A stretch of DNA of 50,998 bases from Gemmatales bacterium. GTDB taxonomy: Bacteria; Planctomycetota; Planctomycetia; Gemmatales; HRBIN36. The DNA is taken from the NCBI GenBank assembly GCA_025055835.1, contig JANWWR010000216.1:1-50998 (forward strand), in the 5' to 3' direction. The position numbers and the translations under genes were made by a program. The notes beneath the pieces are model-generated. The model saw only the letters and a program-made list of their open reading frames with translations. It was not told the origin of the DNA and did not search any database. Shown here one piece after another: positions 17,618-27,491 of this stretch; position 1 is the stretch's first letter, and every line of letters starts with the position of its first letter.

Positions 17618-18619
17618 ATGCCATTCCGACTCGGCATGTTGGGCATGTGGCACACCCATGCCACCGGCATCGTGCGGCGGGTGGCGGAGCATCCCGAGGA
17701 ATTCGCCCTGGTCGGGTTCTACGATCCCGATCCCGAAGTCGTGGCACGGCGTCGCAAGGACTGGGGACCGCTCCTGCCGGACCTGCGGCTGTTCGATTCG
17801 CCGGAGGCGCTCCTGCGGCAGAAGCTCGATGGCGTGGTCGTCGAGGGGCGGGTCTATGAAAACCTGCGTCTGGCCCGGATGGCCTTGGAAGCCGGCTACC
17901 CGGTGCTTCTGGAAAAACCCGCCGGGGACAACGGGGACGAACACCGCCGGCTCATCGAACTGGCCCAGCGGAAGCACCTCCACGTCCAGATGATCTACCT
18001 GTTCCGCTACATGTCAGCAGTGCGGGAGATGCTGGCTCGGGCCAAGCGGAATGAGTTTGGCCGCATCTATTTCTTCCGCGCCCGGCTGCCCAAGGACCTG
18101 GCCTCCTACCGGGAATATGTCGAGGAGTTGAAGCCCTACAAAGGCGGCATGTTCTTCGAGATGGCTGGTCACGTCATTGACATGATGGTGACACTGCTGG
18201 GCAAGCCGAAGACAGTGACGCCGTTTCTGGCCCATCACCACCGCGAACCGCCGCCGGAGTTCGTGGACAACGGCGTGGCGGTATTTGGTTACGATCATGC
18301 CTGGGCGGTCGTGGAGGTCCCGGCCCTGGAGGTCGCCCCGCATTCCCGCCGGATCGAGGTTTTTGGCACGGAGGGCGCCTGCGTCATCCCCCATCTCGGC
18401 AGCGGCCATTTGCCCAACCGCAACGTCCAGCCGGTCGAGGTGTACCGCATCGGCCAGAACGACTGGCAGCGTCTCGAACCGCCCGCCGCCGTGCTCCAGA
18501 TCAGCGACCTGCGGGAGTTCGTCGCCGTCGTCACCCGCAGGAAGCCGCCGGAATACAGCATGGAACACGACCTCATCGTGCAGGAGACGCTGCTGCGGGC
18601 CTCGCAGATGCTGACCTGA
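17618..18619 (+). CDS. Gfo/Idh/MocA family oxidoreductase
   Basis: 333 residues. The N-terminal Rossmann part starts at once (FRLGMLGMWHTHATGIV, a variant of the usual GxGxxG), has the acidic strand end FYDPDPEV, and the family EKPAGDN motif. The C-terminal part contains GGMFFEMAGHVIDMMVTLLG, where the His in the helix is typical of the substrate pocket. Family members oxidise or reduce sugars and inositols with NAD(P). The ATG at 17618 has AAGGAG upstream; a frame opening at 17426 only overlaps the aminotransferase gene. Substrate unknown. Confidence 0.93.
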   Translation: MPFRLGMLGMWHTHATGIVRRVAEHPEEFALVGFYDPDPEVVARRRKDWGPLLPDLRLFDSPEALLRQKLDGVVVEGRVYENLRLARMALEAGYPVLLEKPAGDNGDEHRRLIELAQRKHLHVQMIYLFRYMSAVREMLARAKRNEFGRIYFFRARLPKDLASYREYVEELKPYKGGMFFEMAGHVIDMMVTLLGKPKTVTPFLAHHHREPPPEFVDNGVAVFGYDHAWAVVEVPALEVAPHSRRIEVFGTEGACVIPHLGSGHLPNRNVQPVEVYRIGQNDWQRLEPPAAVLQISDLREFVAVVTRRKPPEYSMEHDLIVQETLLRASQMLT

Positions 18620-18675
18620 TTGAGCCAGGGAAGCGATTCCAAGCGGCCCCTTGCGGGACCGTGAATTCCTGCTAA

Positions 18676-20028
<1,353 letters not shown>

Positions 20029-20040
20029 GAGGTTTCATCC

Positions 20041-21111
20041 ATGCCGCTGCAACCCACCGTGGAAGCCGACTTCTGCTTCGCCGAGGCCGACCCGTTTCGG
20101 CTCGACTGCGGTGAAGAGATTTCGCCGGTGCGGCTGCACTACGCCATGTACGGCACCCCCAACGCCCGGCGGGACAACGTGGTCCTGGTCTGCCACGCTC
20201 TGTCCGGCTCGGCCCGGGTCGCCGACTGGTGGGAGGAGATGTTCGGCGATGGTCGGCCGTTCGACACCTCCCGTCTGTGCATCGTCTGTGCCAACGTCCT
20301 GGGTTCCTGCTACGGCTCGACCGGGCCGCGCGATCTCGACCGCCGGACGGGGCGTCCCTACGGAGCGAGCTTTCCGGTCATCACCATCGGCGACAACGTG
20401 CGGGCCCAGGCGTTGTTGATGGATCATCTGGGCGTGGATCGGCTGCGGGTGGTGATCGGCGGCTCGATTGGCGGCATGCAGGCGCTGGACTGGGCGATAC
20501 GCTTCCCGGAGCGGGTCGAGCGTTGCATCGCCATCGGGGCCTGTCCCATCTCCGCGATGAGCCTGGCCCTGGGCCATTTGCAGCGGCAGGCGATCCTGAG
20601 CGACCCGGCGTGGCGGGGCGGCGACTACGAACCGGACGCTCAGCCGGTCCGCGGTCTGGCCCTGGCTCGGGCCATCGCCATGTGCACCTACAAATCGCCG
20701 GAACTCTTCGACAAACGCTTCGGACGCAAGCCGAACCGCAACGGCGAGGAGCCGGACAAACGGCTCGCCGACCGTTTCGACGTCGGTGGCTACCTCGATT
20801 ACCAGGGCGAAATCTTTGTCCGCCGCTTCGACGCGAACAGCTATCTGGTCATCTCGAAAGGCATGGATCTGTTCGACCTGGGAGCGACGCCGGAGCAGGA
20901 GCGGCAGAACCTGAGCCGGATCACGGCCCGGGTCACGCTTATCGGCATTTCTTCGGACTGGCTTTTCCCTCCGGAACAGGTACGATCCTTGGCGGAACGC
21001 ATGAAGCAGGTCGGCGTTCGGGTCGAGTATCTGGAACAGCACTCCGACCACGGCCACGATGCGTTTCTGGCTGACGCAAATGATCTGGCCCGGATGCTCG
21101 GGCCGTTGTGA
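20041..21111 (+). CDS. metX: Homoserine O-acetyltransferase MetX
   Basis: 356 residues, alpha/beta hydrolase fold. The nucleophile serine is in VVIGGSIGGMQALDWA, the catalytic Asp in GISSDWLFPP and the His in HGHDAFL; LVCHALSGSARVADWW and GSCYGSTGPRD are typical of MetX. It supplies O-acetylhomoserine (some family members use succinyl-CoA instead) to the MetY product just upstream. The two genes form a metYX operon and give the direct sulfhydrylation route to methionine. Confidence 0.96.
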   Translation: MPLQPTVEADFCFAEADPFRLDCGEEISPVRLHYAMYGTPNARRDNVVLVCHALSGSARVADWWEEMFGDGRPFDTSRLCIVCANVLGSCYGSTGPRDLDRRTGRPYGASFPVITIGDNVRAQALLMDHLGVDRLRVVIGGSIGGMQALDWAIRFPERVERCIAIGACPISAMSLALGHLQRQAILSDPAWRGGDYEPDAQPVRGLALARAIAMCTYKSPELFDKRFGRKPNRNGEEPDKRLADRFDVGGYLDYQGEIFVRRFDANSYLVISKGMDLFDLGATPEQERQNLSRITARVTLIGISSDWLFPPEQVRSLAERMKQVGVRVEYLEQHSDHGHDAFLADANDLARMLGPL

Positions 21112-21135
21112 ACCATGTCTCAGGAGGGTTGCACC

Positions 21136-22077
21136 ATGCGAGCACGGATTTTCGGCTGTCTGGGTGGCCTCACGGCGGTCTGGCTTGTCGGCGTCCTGTC
21201 AGCGGCGGCACAGGACGAGCCGAAACCCATTCCCGGCATCGGCCCCGTGGGGCGAATCGTCAAACTGCACGGCAATTTTCAGTTCACCGAAGGCCCCGCT
21301 GCCGACCGCCAGGGCAACGTCTATTTCACGGACATTCCCGCCGAGAAGATTTACAAGGTCACGCCGCGGGGGGAACTGAGCGTCTTCCAAGACAAGTCGA
21401 ACCACGCCAACGGGCTGATGTTCAATCAGAAGGGCGAGCTGGTTGCCTGTGAGATGGACGGGCAGGTCGTGGCCTACAGCGCCGACGGCAAATCGCGGCG
21501 GGTACTGGCTTCGGAGTACCAGGGGAAGCGGTTCAATGCTCCGAATGACCTCGTCATCGACCGCACCGGCGGCATCTACTTCACCGATCCGACCTTCCGC
21601 GCGCCCATGCCTCTGCCGCAAGGCAAAGCGGCCGTCTATTACCTGAGTCCCGAGGGCAAGGTGACGCGGCTGATTGACGACCTGCCCAATCCCAACGGCG
21701 TCATCCTTTCGCCGGATGAGAAGACGCTTTACGTCGTCCCGAGCGGTCAGGCGGAGATGATGGCCTATCCCGTTGAAGCTCCGGGCAAGCTCGGCAAGGG
21801 CCGGGTCTTCTGCACGCTTCAGCAGCCGGAGGGACGCAGCGGCACCGGCGGCGACGGCCTGACCGTGGACGTCAAAGGCAATCTCTACATCACGTCGCAA
21901 TTAGGGATTCAGGTCTTCGATCCCAACGGCAAGCTGCTGGGGATTCTGAAGTTCCCCGAGCAACCGGCCAACGTGACTTTCGGCGGCCCGGATCGCAAGA
22001 CGCTCTACGTGACCGCCCGGACCTCGCTGTATTCCGTGCCGATGGAGATTGCCGGCCACGAGTTCGCCAAGCCGTGA
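21136..22077 (+). CDS. SMP-30/gluconolactonase-like secreted protein
   Basis: 313 residues with a signal peptide ending near SAAAQ. The rest is a six-bladed SMP-30/Gluconolactonase propeller with the metal-site residues in FTEGPAADRQGNVYFTD, then FNAPNDLVIDRTGGIYFTDP, NGVILSPDEKTLYV and GGDGLTVDVKGNLYITS. Probably a periplasmic lactonase or sugar-binding hydrolase; the substrate is unknown. The ATG at 21136 is favoured because AGGAGGG sits seven bases before it and it starts the signal peptide; an ATG at 21115 has no such site. It follows metX by 24 bp but is unlikely to be part of methionine metabolism. Confidence 0.9.
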   Translation: MRARIFGCLGGLTAVWLVGVLSAAAQDEPKPIPGIGPVGRIVKLHGNFQFTEGPAADRQGNVYFTDIPAEKIYKVTPRGELSVFQDKSNHANGLMFNQKGELVACEMDGQVVAYSADGKSRRVLASEYQGKRFNAPNDLVIDRTGGIYFTDPTFRAPMPLPQGKAAVYYLSPEGKVTRLIDDLPNPNGVILSPDEKTLYVVPSGQAEMMAYPVEAPGKLGKGRVFCTLQQPEGRSGTGGDGLTVDVKGNLYITSQLGIQVFDPNGKLLGILKFPEQPANVTFGGPDRKTLYVTARTSLYSVPMEIAGHEFAKP

Positions 22078-22090
22078 GCGGCTCGGCTGA

Positions 22091-22119
22091 TTGGCCGGTT
22101 TTTCGGCGCGGCTTATAAT
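22091..22119 (+). promoter_or_regulatory. Promoter for aspS
   Basis: A perfect TATAAT (22114-22119) lies 17 bp downstream of TTGGCC (22091-22096), which matches the -35 consensus at four positions. Transcription would begin near 22126, a few bases before the leader hairpin. This is the best sigma70-like match I found in the window. Confidence 0.6.
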
Positions 22120-22128
22120 TCCCCTGCT

Positions 22129-22154
22129 GCTGCCCCGGGTCGTGCCGGGGCAGC
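22129..22154 (+). other. Leader hairpin at the predicted 5' end of the aspS mRNA
   Basis: GCTGCCCCGG and CCGGGGCAGC pair perfectly over 10 bp around the six-base loop GTCGTG. There is no T-run, so it is not a typical terminator of the upstream gene. Its position at the predicted transcript start suggests a stabilising 5' stem. Confidence 0.55.
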
Positions 22155-22175
22155 GTCGTCAAGGGGCCGAGTCTC

Positions 22176-23936
22176 ATGCAAAAGCTGCGGCGAACGCATA
22201 CCTGCGGAGAACTGCGTCAGAGCGATGTCGGCAAGGAAGTTGTGCTGTGCGGCTGGGTCCACACCTACCGCGATCACGGCGGCCTGGTCTTCGTGGATCT
22301 CCGCGACCGCTACGGCATGACGCAGATCGTCTTCGATCCCGAATGCGGCAAGGAGGTCCACGAGATCGGCCGGTCGCTCCGCTCCGAGTACGTCGTGGCT
22401 GTCCAAGGGGAGGTAGTCGCACGACCTGCCGACAAGCGGAACCCCAAGATCGCCACCGGCGACATCGAAGTGCGCGCCTTGCGGGCGGAGATTCTCAACA
22501 CGGCGGACCCGCTGCCGTTTGACCTCACTTCCTCCGATCTGGCCGGCGAAGAGATCCGCTTGCAGTACCGCTATCTCGATCTGCGTCGCCCGGCGATGCA
22601 GCAGATTCTGATCCTGCGGCATCGGCTCAACCACCTCATCCGCAACTACTTCGACCAGCACCACTTCATCGAGGTCGAGACGCCGATGCTGGGCCGCAGC
22701 ACGCCGGAAGGGGCACGGGATTACCTCGTGCCCAGCCGCATCCACATCGGCTCCTGGTACGCCCTGCCGCAGTCACCGCAGCTGTACAAGCAGATTCTCA
22801 TGGTGGCCGGGTTCGACCGCTACTACCAGATCGCTCGCTGCCTCCGCGACGAGGACCTGCGAGCCAACCGTCAGCCCGAGTTCACCCAGCTTGACATGGA
22901 AATGTCCTTCGTCGAACGGGAGGACATCTTTGAGATCATCGAGGGCATGACCGCCCTGGTGTTCAAGGAACTCATCCAGGTCGAGATTCCCCTGCCGCTG
23001 CCGCGGATCAAGTACGCCGACGCCATGCTTCGCTACGGCAACGACAAGCCGGACCTGCGCTTCGGCCTGGAGATTCAGGAGGTCAGCGACCTGGCCGGAG
23101 AGACAGAATTCCGCGTGTTCCGCTCGGTGTTGGAAAGCGGGGGCAAGGTGCGGGGCCTGTGCGTGCCCGGCGGAGCAGACAAGTTCAGCCGCAAGGGCCT
23201 GGACGAGCTTGAAGAAATCGCCAAACGCTTCGGCGCCAAGGGGCTGGCCTGGATCAAGGTCGAGGCCGAGCGCTTCAACTCGCCCATCGAGAAGTTTCTT
23301 CCCGGCCCCATCCAGGCGCGGTTGCGGGAGCGCTTCGGGGCCAAGCCCGGCGATCTGCTCCTGTTCGTGGCCGACAAGGAAGAAACCGTCTGCGCCGCCC
23401 TCAGCGCCGTCCGCAATCATCTTGGGGAAGTCCTGAACCTGTGCAAGCCCGGCGACTACAAGCTCGCCTGGATCATTGATTTCCCCCTGCTGCAATGGGA
23501 CACGGAGGAAAACCGCTGGGTCGCCAATCACCATCCGTTCACCAGTCCGATGGATGAGGACATGGACCGGCTGGAAAGCGATCCCGGCTCGGTGCGGGCC
23601 AAGGCGTATGATCTGGTCATCAACGGCGACGAATGCGGCGGAGGCAGCATCCGAATCCATCGGCCGGACGTCCAGCAGCGGGTTTTCAATCTCCTGGGCA
23701 TCGGGCCGGAGCAGGCCCGCAAGCGGTTCGGCTTTCTGCTCGACGCCCTCCGGTTCGGCGCGCCGCCGCACGGCGGCATCGCCCTGGGTCTGGATCGCTG
23801 GGTGATGATGCTGGCCGGGCTGAACAACATCCGCGACTGCATCGCTTTCCCCAAGACGCAACGCGCTACCGATCTGATGACCGGAGCGCCGGCCCCCGTC
23901 GATCCCAAACAACTCAAGGAACTCGGCCTGAAGTAG
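22176..23936 (+). CDS. aspS: Aspartyl-tRNA synthetase
   Basis: 586 residues, the bacterial type. An N-terminal OB-fold anticodon-binding domain ([30 protein letters not shown]) leads into the class II core with motif 2 ([32 protein letters not shown]), a bacterial GAD insertion at about 290-420, and motif 3 [15 protein letters not shown]. It charges tRNA-Asp; whether it also mischarges tRNA-Asn cannot be told here. AAGGGG precedes the ATG. The MBL gene begins four bases after the stop. Confidence 0.97.
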   Translation: MQKLRRTHTCGELRQSDVGKEVVLCGWVHTYRDHGGLVFVDLRDRYGMTQIVFDPECGKEVHEIGRSLRSEYVVAVQGEVVARPADKRNPKIATGDIEVRALRAEILNTADPLPFDLTSSDLAGEEIRLQYRYLDLRRPAMQQILILRHRLNHLIRNYFDQHHFIEVETPMLGRSTPEGARDYLVPSRIHIGSWYALPQSPQLYKQILMVAGFDRYYQIARCLRDEDLRANRQPEFTQLDMEMSFVEREDIFEIIEGMTALVFKELIQVEIPLPLPRIKYADAMLRYGNDKPDLRFGLEIQEVSDLAGETEFRVFRSVLESGGKVRGLCVPGGADKFSRKGLDELEEIAKRFGAKGLAWIKVEAERFNSPIEKFLPGPIQARLRERFGAKPGDLLLFVADKEETVCAALSAVRNHLGEVLNLCKPGDYKLAWIIDFPLLQWDTEENRWVANHHPFTSPMDEDMDRLESDPGSVRAKAYDLVINGDECGGGSIRIHRPDVQQRVFNLLGIGPEQARKRFGFLLDALRFGAPPHGGIALGLDRWVMMLAGLNNIRDCIAFPKTQRATDLMTGAPAPVDPKQLKELGLK

Positions 23937-23940
23937 CGGC

Positions 23941-24780
23941 ATGATCGACAATGCTCCCGTGTGGCGGCTTCAGCACGCCGGGCTGACCATCGAAGGCTAC
24001 TCCCGGGCGGCCGTCCAGACCTATTGGCGGATTCCGGAACTGAAGCTCGGTTTCGACCTGGGCGCTCAGCCGTGGGACTTCATGGGCACGGCGACCTGGC
24101 TGGTGACCCATACGCACCTCGACCATGCCGCCGCTCTGCCGGTGTACGTCGCTCGCCGCCGCATGATGCGCATGGACCCGCCGACGCTCTATCTGCCCGC
24201 GGAAGTGCTTGACGACGTCAAGCGTCTGCTGCTCGTCTGGCAGCGCTTGGACCGGGGCCGGATGCTGTGCGAACTGCACGGCGTGTCTCCCGGCGACGAG
24301 ATCACCCTGTCCCGCGAACACGTCGTCACCGTCTTCCGTACCGCCCACACGGTTCCGTCCGTCGGGTTCGTTGTCTGGGACCGCCGGAACAAGCTCAAGG
24401 AGGAATACTTCGGCCTGAGCGGCAACGAGATTCGCGATCTGCGGCTGAGCGGCGTCGAGGTGACGCGGGAAGTCCGCACCCCGCTGGTCGCCTACACCGG
24501 CGACACCTCCCCCGCCGGGCTGGACAACTATCCCCCGGTGTACGAGGCCAAGGTGCTGATCACCGAGGTCAGCTTCATCATGCCCAACCACCGGCGGGAA
24601 AAAATCCACAAGTACGGGCACATTCACCTCGATGACCTGATCGAACGCAAGGACCGCTTTCGCAATGAGGTCATCGTCTGCGCCCATTTCAGCACCCGCT
24701 ATCACGCTCCCCAGATTCAGAAGATTCTCGACCGCAAAGTGCCGCCGGACCTGCGAGAGCGATTACGCCTTTGCATATGA
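23941..24780 (+). CDS. MBL-fold hydrolase, RNase Z-like
   Basis: 279 residues, metallo-beta-lactamase fold. The metal motif HTHLDH is at residues 57-62, with further ligands likely in YTGDTS and CAHFSTRYH. Overall order, including [13 protein letters not shown] before the last His, resembles the short RNase Z (tRNA 3' processing endonuclease) type found in plants and some bacteria. The exosite arm of classic RNase Z is not obvious, so tRNA processing is a reasonable but unproven call. Located between aspS and def-fmt, so a translation-related role fits the context. Confidence 0.8.
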   Translation: MIDNAPVWRLQHAGLTIEGYSRAAVQTYWRIPELKLGFDLGAQPWDFMGTATWLVTHTHLDHAAALPVYVARRRMMRMDPPTLYLPAEVLDDVKRLLLVWQRLDRGRMLCELHGVSPGDEITLSREHVVTVFRTAHTVPSVGFVVWDRRNKLKEEYFGLSGNEIRDLRLSGVEVTREVRTPLVAYTGDTSPAGLDNYPPVYEAKVLITEVSFIMPNHRREKIHKYGHIHLDDLIERKDRFRNEVIVCAHFSTRYHAPQIQKILDRKVPPDLRERLRLCI

Positions 24781-24840
24781 TGAAAGGGTGGACGCCGATC
24801 CTGGCGTCTCACGGTATTCCCTTGCGAAGAGGTCCGCGTT

Positions 24841-25437
24841 TTGCCGATGAAGATTGTCAAATATCCCCATCCCGCATTGCGTCATCCGGCCAAGCCGGTG
24901 AGCCTGATTGATGCCGCGCTGCGAAAAATCGTCGCCGAGATGTTTCAGCTCATGTACGAACATCACGGACTGGGACTGGCCGCGCCGCAGGTCGCATTGC
25001 CCTACCAGGTTTTCGTCATGAATCCGACCGGCGATCCCGAACAGCGGGAACACGAGCAGGTGTTCATCAACCCGGAACTCAGTGACCCGAAGGGCCTCGT
25101 CGAGGCCGAGGAAGGGTGCCTGAGTTTTCCCGACCTGTACCAGAAAGTGCGTCGGGCCAAAGAGGTGCGGGTGCAGGCTTACGATGCCCAGGGTCGGCTC
25201 ATCGACCGGGTCGTGACGGACCTGGAAGCTCGCATTGTCCAGCATGAGACAGACCATTTGCACGGGAAGCTGTTCATCGACTACTTCAGTCCTGGAGCGA
25301 AGCTGTCCAGCCGAGCGATTCTGGAAGCGTTCGAGAAAGAGCATCGGCGGGCCCAGGAGCGGGGCGAGTTGCCGTCGGATGCGGAATTGATTCGGCAACT
25401 TCAGGCCCTGGAGAAGGAAGCGATTGTGGTGGGGTGA
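24841..25437 (+). CDS. def: Peptide deformylase
   Basis: 198 residues from the TTG at 24841. All three motifs are intact: GLGLAAPQ (43-50), EGCLS (91-95) with the metal Cys, and HETDH (135-139) with two metal His and the catalytic Glu. It removes the N-formyl group from nascent proteins. GAAGAGG is eight bases before the TTG and fourteen before an ATG two codons later; both starts are possible. It pairs with fmt just downstream, which adds the formyl group, a common gene pairing. Confidence 0.96.
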   Translation: MPMKIVKYPHPALRHPAKPVSLIDAALRKIVAEMFQLMYEHHGLGLAAPQVALPYQVFVMNPTGDPEQREHEQVFINPELSDPKGLVEAEEGCLSFPDLYQKVRRAKEVRVQAYDAQGRLIDRVVTDLEARIVQHETDHLHGKLFIDYFSPGAKLSSRAILEAFEKEHRRAQERGELPSDAELIRQLQALEKEAIVVG

Positions 25438-25440
25438 ACC

Positions 25441-25500
25441 GGAGGCCTGACGGCCTCCGCTCGCCGCACCGGAGGCCTTACGGCCTGTGCTCGCTGAGGT
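25441..25500. repeat. Two tandem 30-bp palindromic units in the def-fmt spacer
   Basis: Unit A begins at 25441 and unit B at 25471, with a 30-bp period. Unit A has GGAGGCC and GGCCTCC arms (25441-25447 and 25452-25458) around TGAC. Unit B keeps AGGCC/GGCCT (25473-25477 and 25482-25486) around TTAC. Both are followed by GCTCG. The same unit recurs four times inside fmt. Confidence 0.9.
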
Positions 25501-25514
25501 GAAAGGGAGGGGCG

Positions 25515-26561
25515 ATGCGGATCGTGATGATGGGCACGGGCAGCTTCGCCGAGCCGACCTTCCTGGCCCTGGCTCAGAGCCGCCACGAAGTTGTCGCCCT
25601 GGTCACCAACCCCGACCGGCCTGCCGGCAAAGAGCGGGAGATGGTTCGGCCGATCAAGAAGCTGGCGGTGGAACGCGGCATTCCCGTCTTTCAGCCGGAG
25701 TCGGTGAACAGTCCCGAAGGCGTGGCCGGGGTGCGGTCGTTTCGCCCTGATCTGCTCGTGGTGGCGGCCTACGGGCAGATTCTGTCCGCGGAGGTCCTGG
25801 AATCGGCCCCTCGGGGCGGCATCAACGTCCACGCTTCGCTGCTGCCGAAATACCGCGGGGCGGCTCCGGTGGAGTGGGCGATCTACCACGGCGAGACGCA
25901 AACCGGCGTGACCATCATCCGCATGTCCACCAAGCTCGACGCCGGGGAAATGCTGGCTCAGGAAGCCGTGGACATCCTGCCCGATGAAACTGCCGGCGAA
26001 CTGGAGGCGCGTCTGGCTCAGGTCGGTGCCCGGTTGGCTGTCGAAGTCGTCGAACGTCTGGCAGCGGGCGAGGTCCGCGGCATTGTGCAGGATCCCCGGC
26101 TCGTCACCAAGGCCCCGAAGCTGAAAAAGGAACATGGCCTGATTGACTGGACCCGCCCAGCTCATCTGGTCTGCTGTCAGATTCGAGCCATGCAGCCGTG
26201 GCCGACGGCGTACACGTTTCTGCATCAGGAAGGCAAGCCGCCGCTGCGGTTGATTGTGTTGAAGGCGAGACCCGAGGCCTTACGGCCTCGGCTCGGGGGC
26301 ACGGAGGGGTTACGGCCTCGGCTCGGGGACACGGAGGCCTTACGGCCTCGGCTCCCGGACACGGAGGGCTTACGCCCTCCGCTCGGAGCGCCGGGGGTGG
26401 TGGTGGGGGTGGATGATGAAGGCATCCTCGTCGCCGCGGGGGAAGGCTGGGTCCGTCCGCTGATTGTTCAGCCCGCCGGCAAACGCCCCATGACCATCGC
26501 CGAGTTCCTGCGCGGACATCCCGTCCGAGTCGGCGACCGCTTCGGGCCGGAATCCCCGTAA
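25515..26561 (+). CDS. fmt: Methionyl-tRNA formyltransferase with a repeat-derived insertion
   Basis: 348 residues, about 35-40 longer than usual. The catalytic domain is typical (MRIVMMGTGSFAEPTFLAL, PDRPAGKERE, VVAAYGQIL, INVHASLLPKYRGAAPVEWA with the active-site Asn and His, and TGVTIIRMSTKLDAGEML). The C-terminal OB-like domain follows (IDWTRPAHLV to the end). Between LIVLKAR and VVVGVDDEGILVA it carries four tandem ten-residue repeats (residues 254-293), for example EALRPRLGGT and EGLRPRLGDT, encoded by a palindromic DNA unit shared with the spacer upstream. The frame is kept and both flanks are normal, so the enzyme is probably active. Ribosome site GGGAGGGG precedes the ATG. Confidence 0.95.
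   Translation: MRIVMMGTGSFAEPTFLALAQSRHEVVALVTNPDRPAGKEREMVRPIKKLAVERGIPVFQPESVNSPEGVAGVRSFRPDLLVVAAYGQILSAEVLESAPRGGINVHASLLPKYRGAAPVEWAIYHGETQTGVTIIRMSTKLDAGEMLAQEAVDILPDETAGELEARLAQVGARLAVEVVERLAAGEVRGIVQDPRLVTKAPKLKKEHGLIDWTRPAHLVCCQIRAMQPWPTAYTFLHQEGKPPLRLIVLKARPEALRPRLGGTEGLRPRLGDTEALRPRLPDTEGLRPPLGAPGVVVGVDDEGILVAAGEGWVRPLIVQPAGKRPMTIAEFLRGHPVRVGDRFGPESP
26274..26393. repeat. Four tandem 30-bp palindromic units inside fmt
   Basis: Units start at 26274, 26304, 26334 and 26364, an exact 30-bp period. Units 1, 3 and 4 have perfect arms of 8, 6 and 8 bp around TTAC; in unit 4 the sides carry a matching pair change (GGGC/GCCC). Unit 2 is partly decayed (GAGGGG). As 30 is a multiple of three, every copy reads in the same frame. 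Confidence 0.95.
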
Positions 26562-26634
26562 ATCGTGACCTATGCTTCTGATGGTCGGCCATTATGCCGC
26601 CAGCGTGAGGATTCCGTATTCGGGAGAATCCGCC

Positions 26635-27486
26635 GTGAGAACTCTGCCCCAGACGTTGCCCGACGACACCGGCTACAACACCGAAAACAATCACAGCCTG
26701 GAAACCGGCTGGCAGGAGGTGGCCGACGGCTTGGGCCGAATGCTGCTGGGCAACGGCGTGCAGATTCTCGTCATCTTCGTGCTGATCGTGGGCCTGCTCG
26801 TATTGCCCGATTTAATGCGGTCCATGAAAGGGCTGAACGCCAAGGCGGAATGGGGACTCATCGTCGCTTATGCCGGGGGCTCCGCTCTGGCGATGACCTG
26901 GCTGTACGGCTACTGGCTGATGCTCTCGGGCCAATGGAAATGCCTGGCGGTGCCTGAACGTCGCTTCGCCAAGGCGTTCCTGTTCGCCAGTCTCTTGTGC
27001 CTGTTGGCCGCGCCGGTGCTGGGCATCCTCGGCGGATGGCTCGGGGGCCTCGATGAATTGACGGCGTCGCGGTCAAGCCGAGCCGATTCCGGCCTGGAGG
27101 CCCGGCACTACGTCTCCATCGCGTCGGGATTGCTGAGCCTGGGAGCGACGGTGTTGTTCGTCTTCTTCCTGCGGGCCTGCGCGGAATGCTTCGACAATCG
27201 CCCGGTCATCTGGGCTGCCAACGGCTATTTGCTCCTGACCCTCGGGCTTCTGGCGTTGTCCTTGGGCTTGACTTTTCAGATTATCACCGTGGACATGGAT
27301 CTACGGATGATGCAAAAGGGCCTCCGAAAAGGCGATTGGAATGCCCTTTCAAGCCTGGGACCGCTTCTCATCCTCGGCGTCGGCAGTGTGATTTCTTATC
27401 TGTGGTATCTCGGCTTGCTGGGAATGACGCGGAACGTGATTGCCCACGGGATCACCCACCGGCCGGAGCGCTCCGCGGCGTGGTGA
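26635..27486 (+). CDS. Six-TM integral membrane protein of unknown function
   Basis: 283 residues from a GTG. A polar N-terminus of about 35 residues is followed by six hydrophobic segments (about residues 38-60, 74-98, 112-135, 158-183, 195-220, 240-265). The loop ADSGLEARHYVS between segments 3 and 4 is hydrophilic. GGGAG lies eight bases before the GTG; the in-frame ATG at 26572, ten bases after fmt, has no visible ribosome site but cannot be excluded and would add 21 residues. I do not recognise the family. Confidence 0.7.
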   Translation: MRTLPQTLPDDTGYNTENNHSLETGWQEVADGLGRMLLGNGVQILVIFVLIVGLLVLPDLMRSMKGLNAKAEWGLIVAYAGGSALAMTWLYGYWLMLSGQWKCLAVPERRFAKAFLFASLLCLLAAPVLGILGGWLGGLDELTASRSSRADSGLEARHYVSIASGLLSLGATVLFVFFLRACAECFDNRPVIWAANGYLLLTLGLLALSLGLTFQIITVDMDLRMMQKGLRKGDWNALSSLGPLLILGVGSVISYLWYLGLLGMTRNVIAHGITHRPERSAAW

Positions 27487-27491
27487 ATGGC

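Noticed and set aside
22773..23951. 392-codon minus-strand frame under aspS
   Set aside because: Shadow of a conserved aspartyl-tRNA synthetase.
26274..26393. CRISPR-like array in fmt
   Set aside because: The 30-bp units are contiguous with no unique spacers and are in frame inside a gene.
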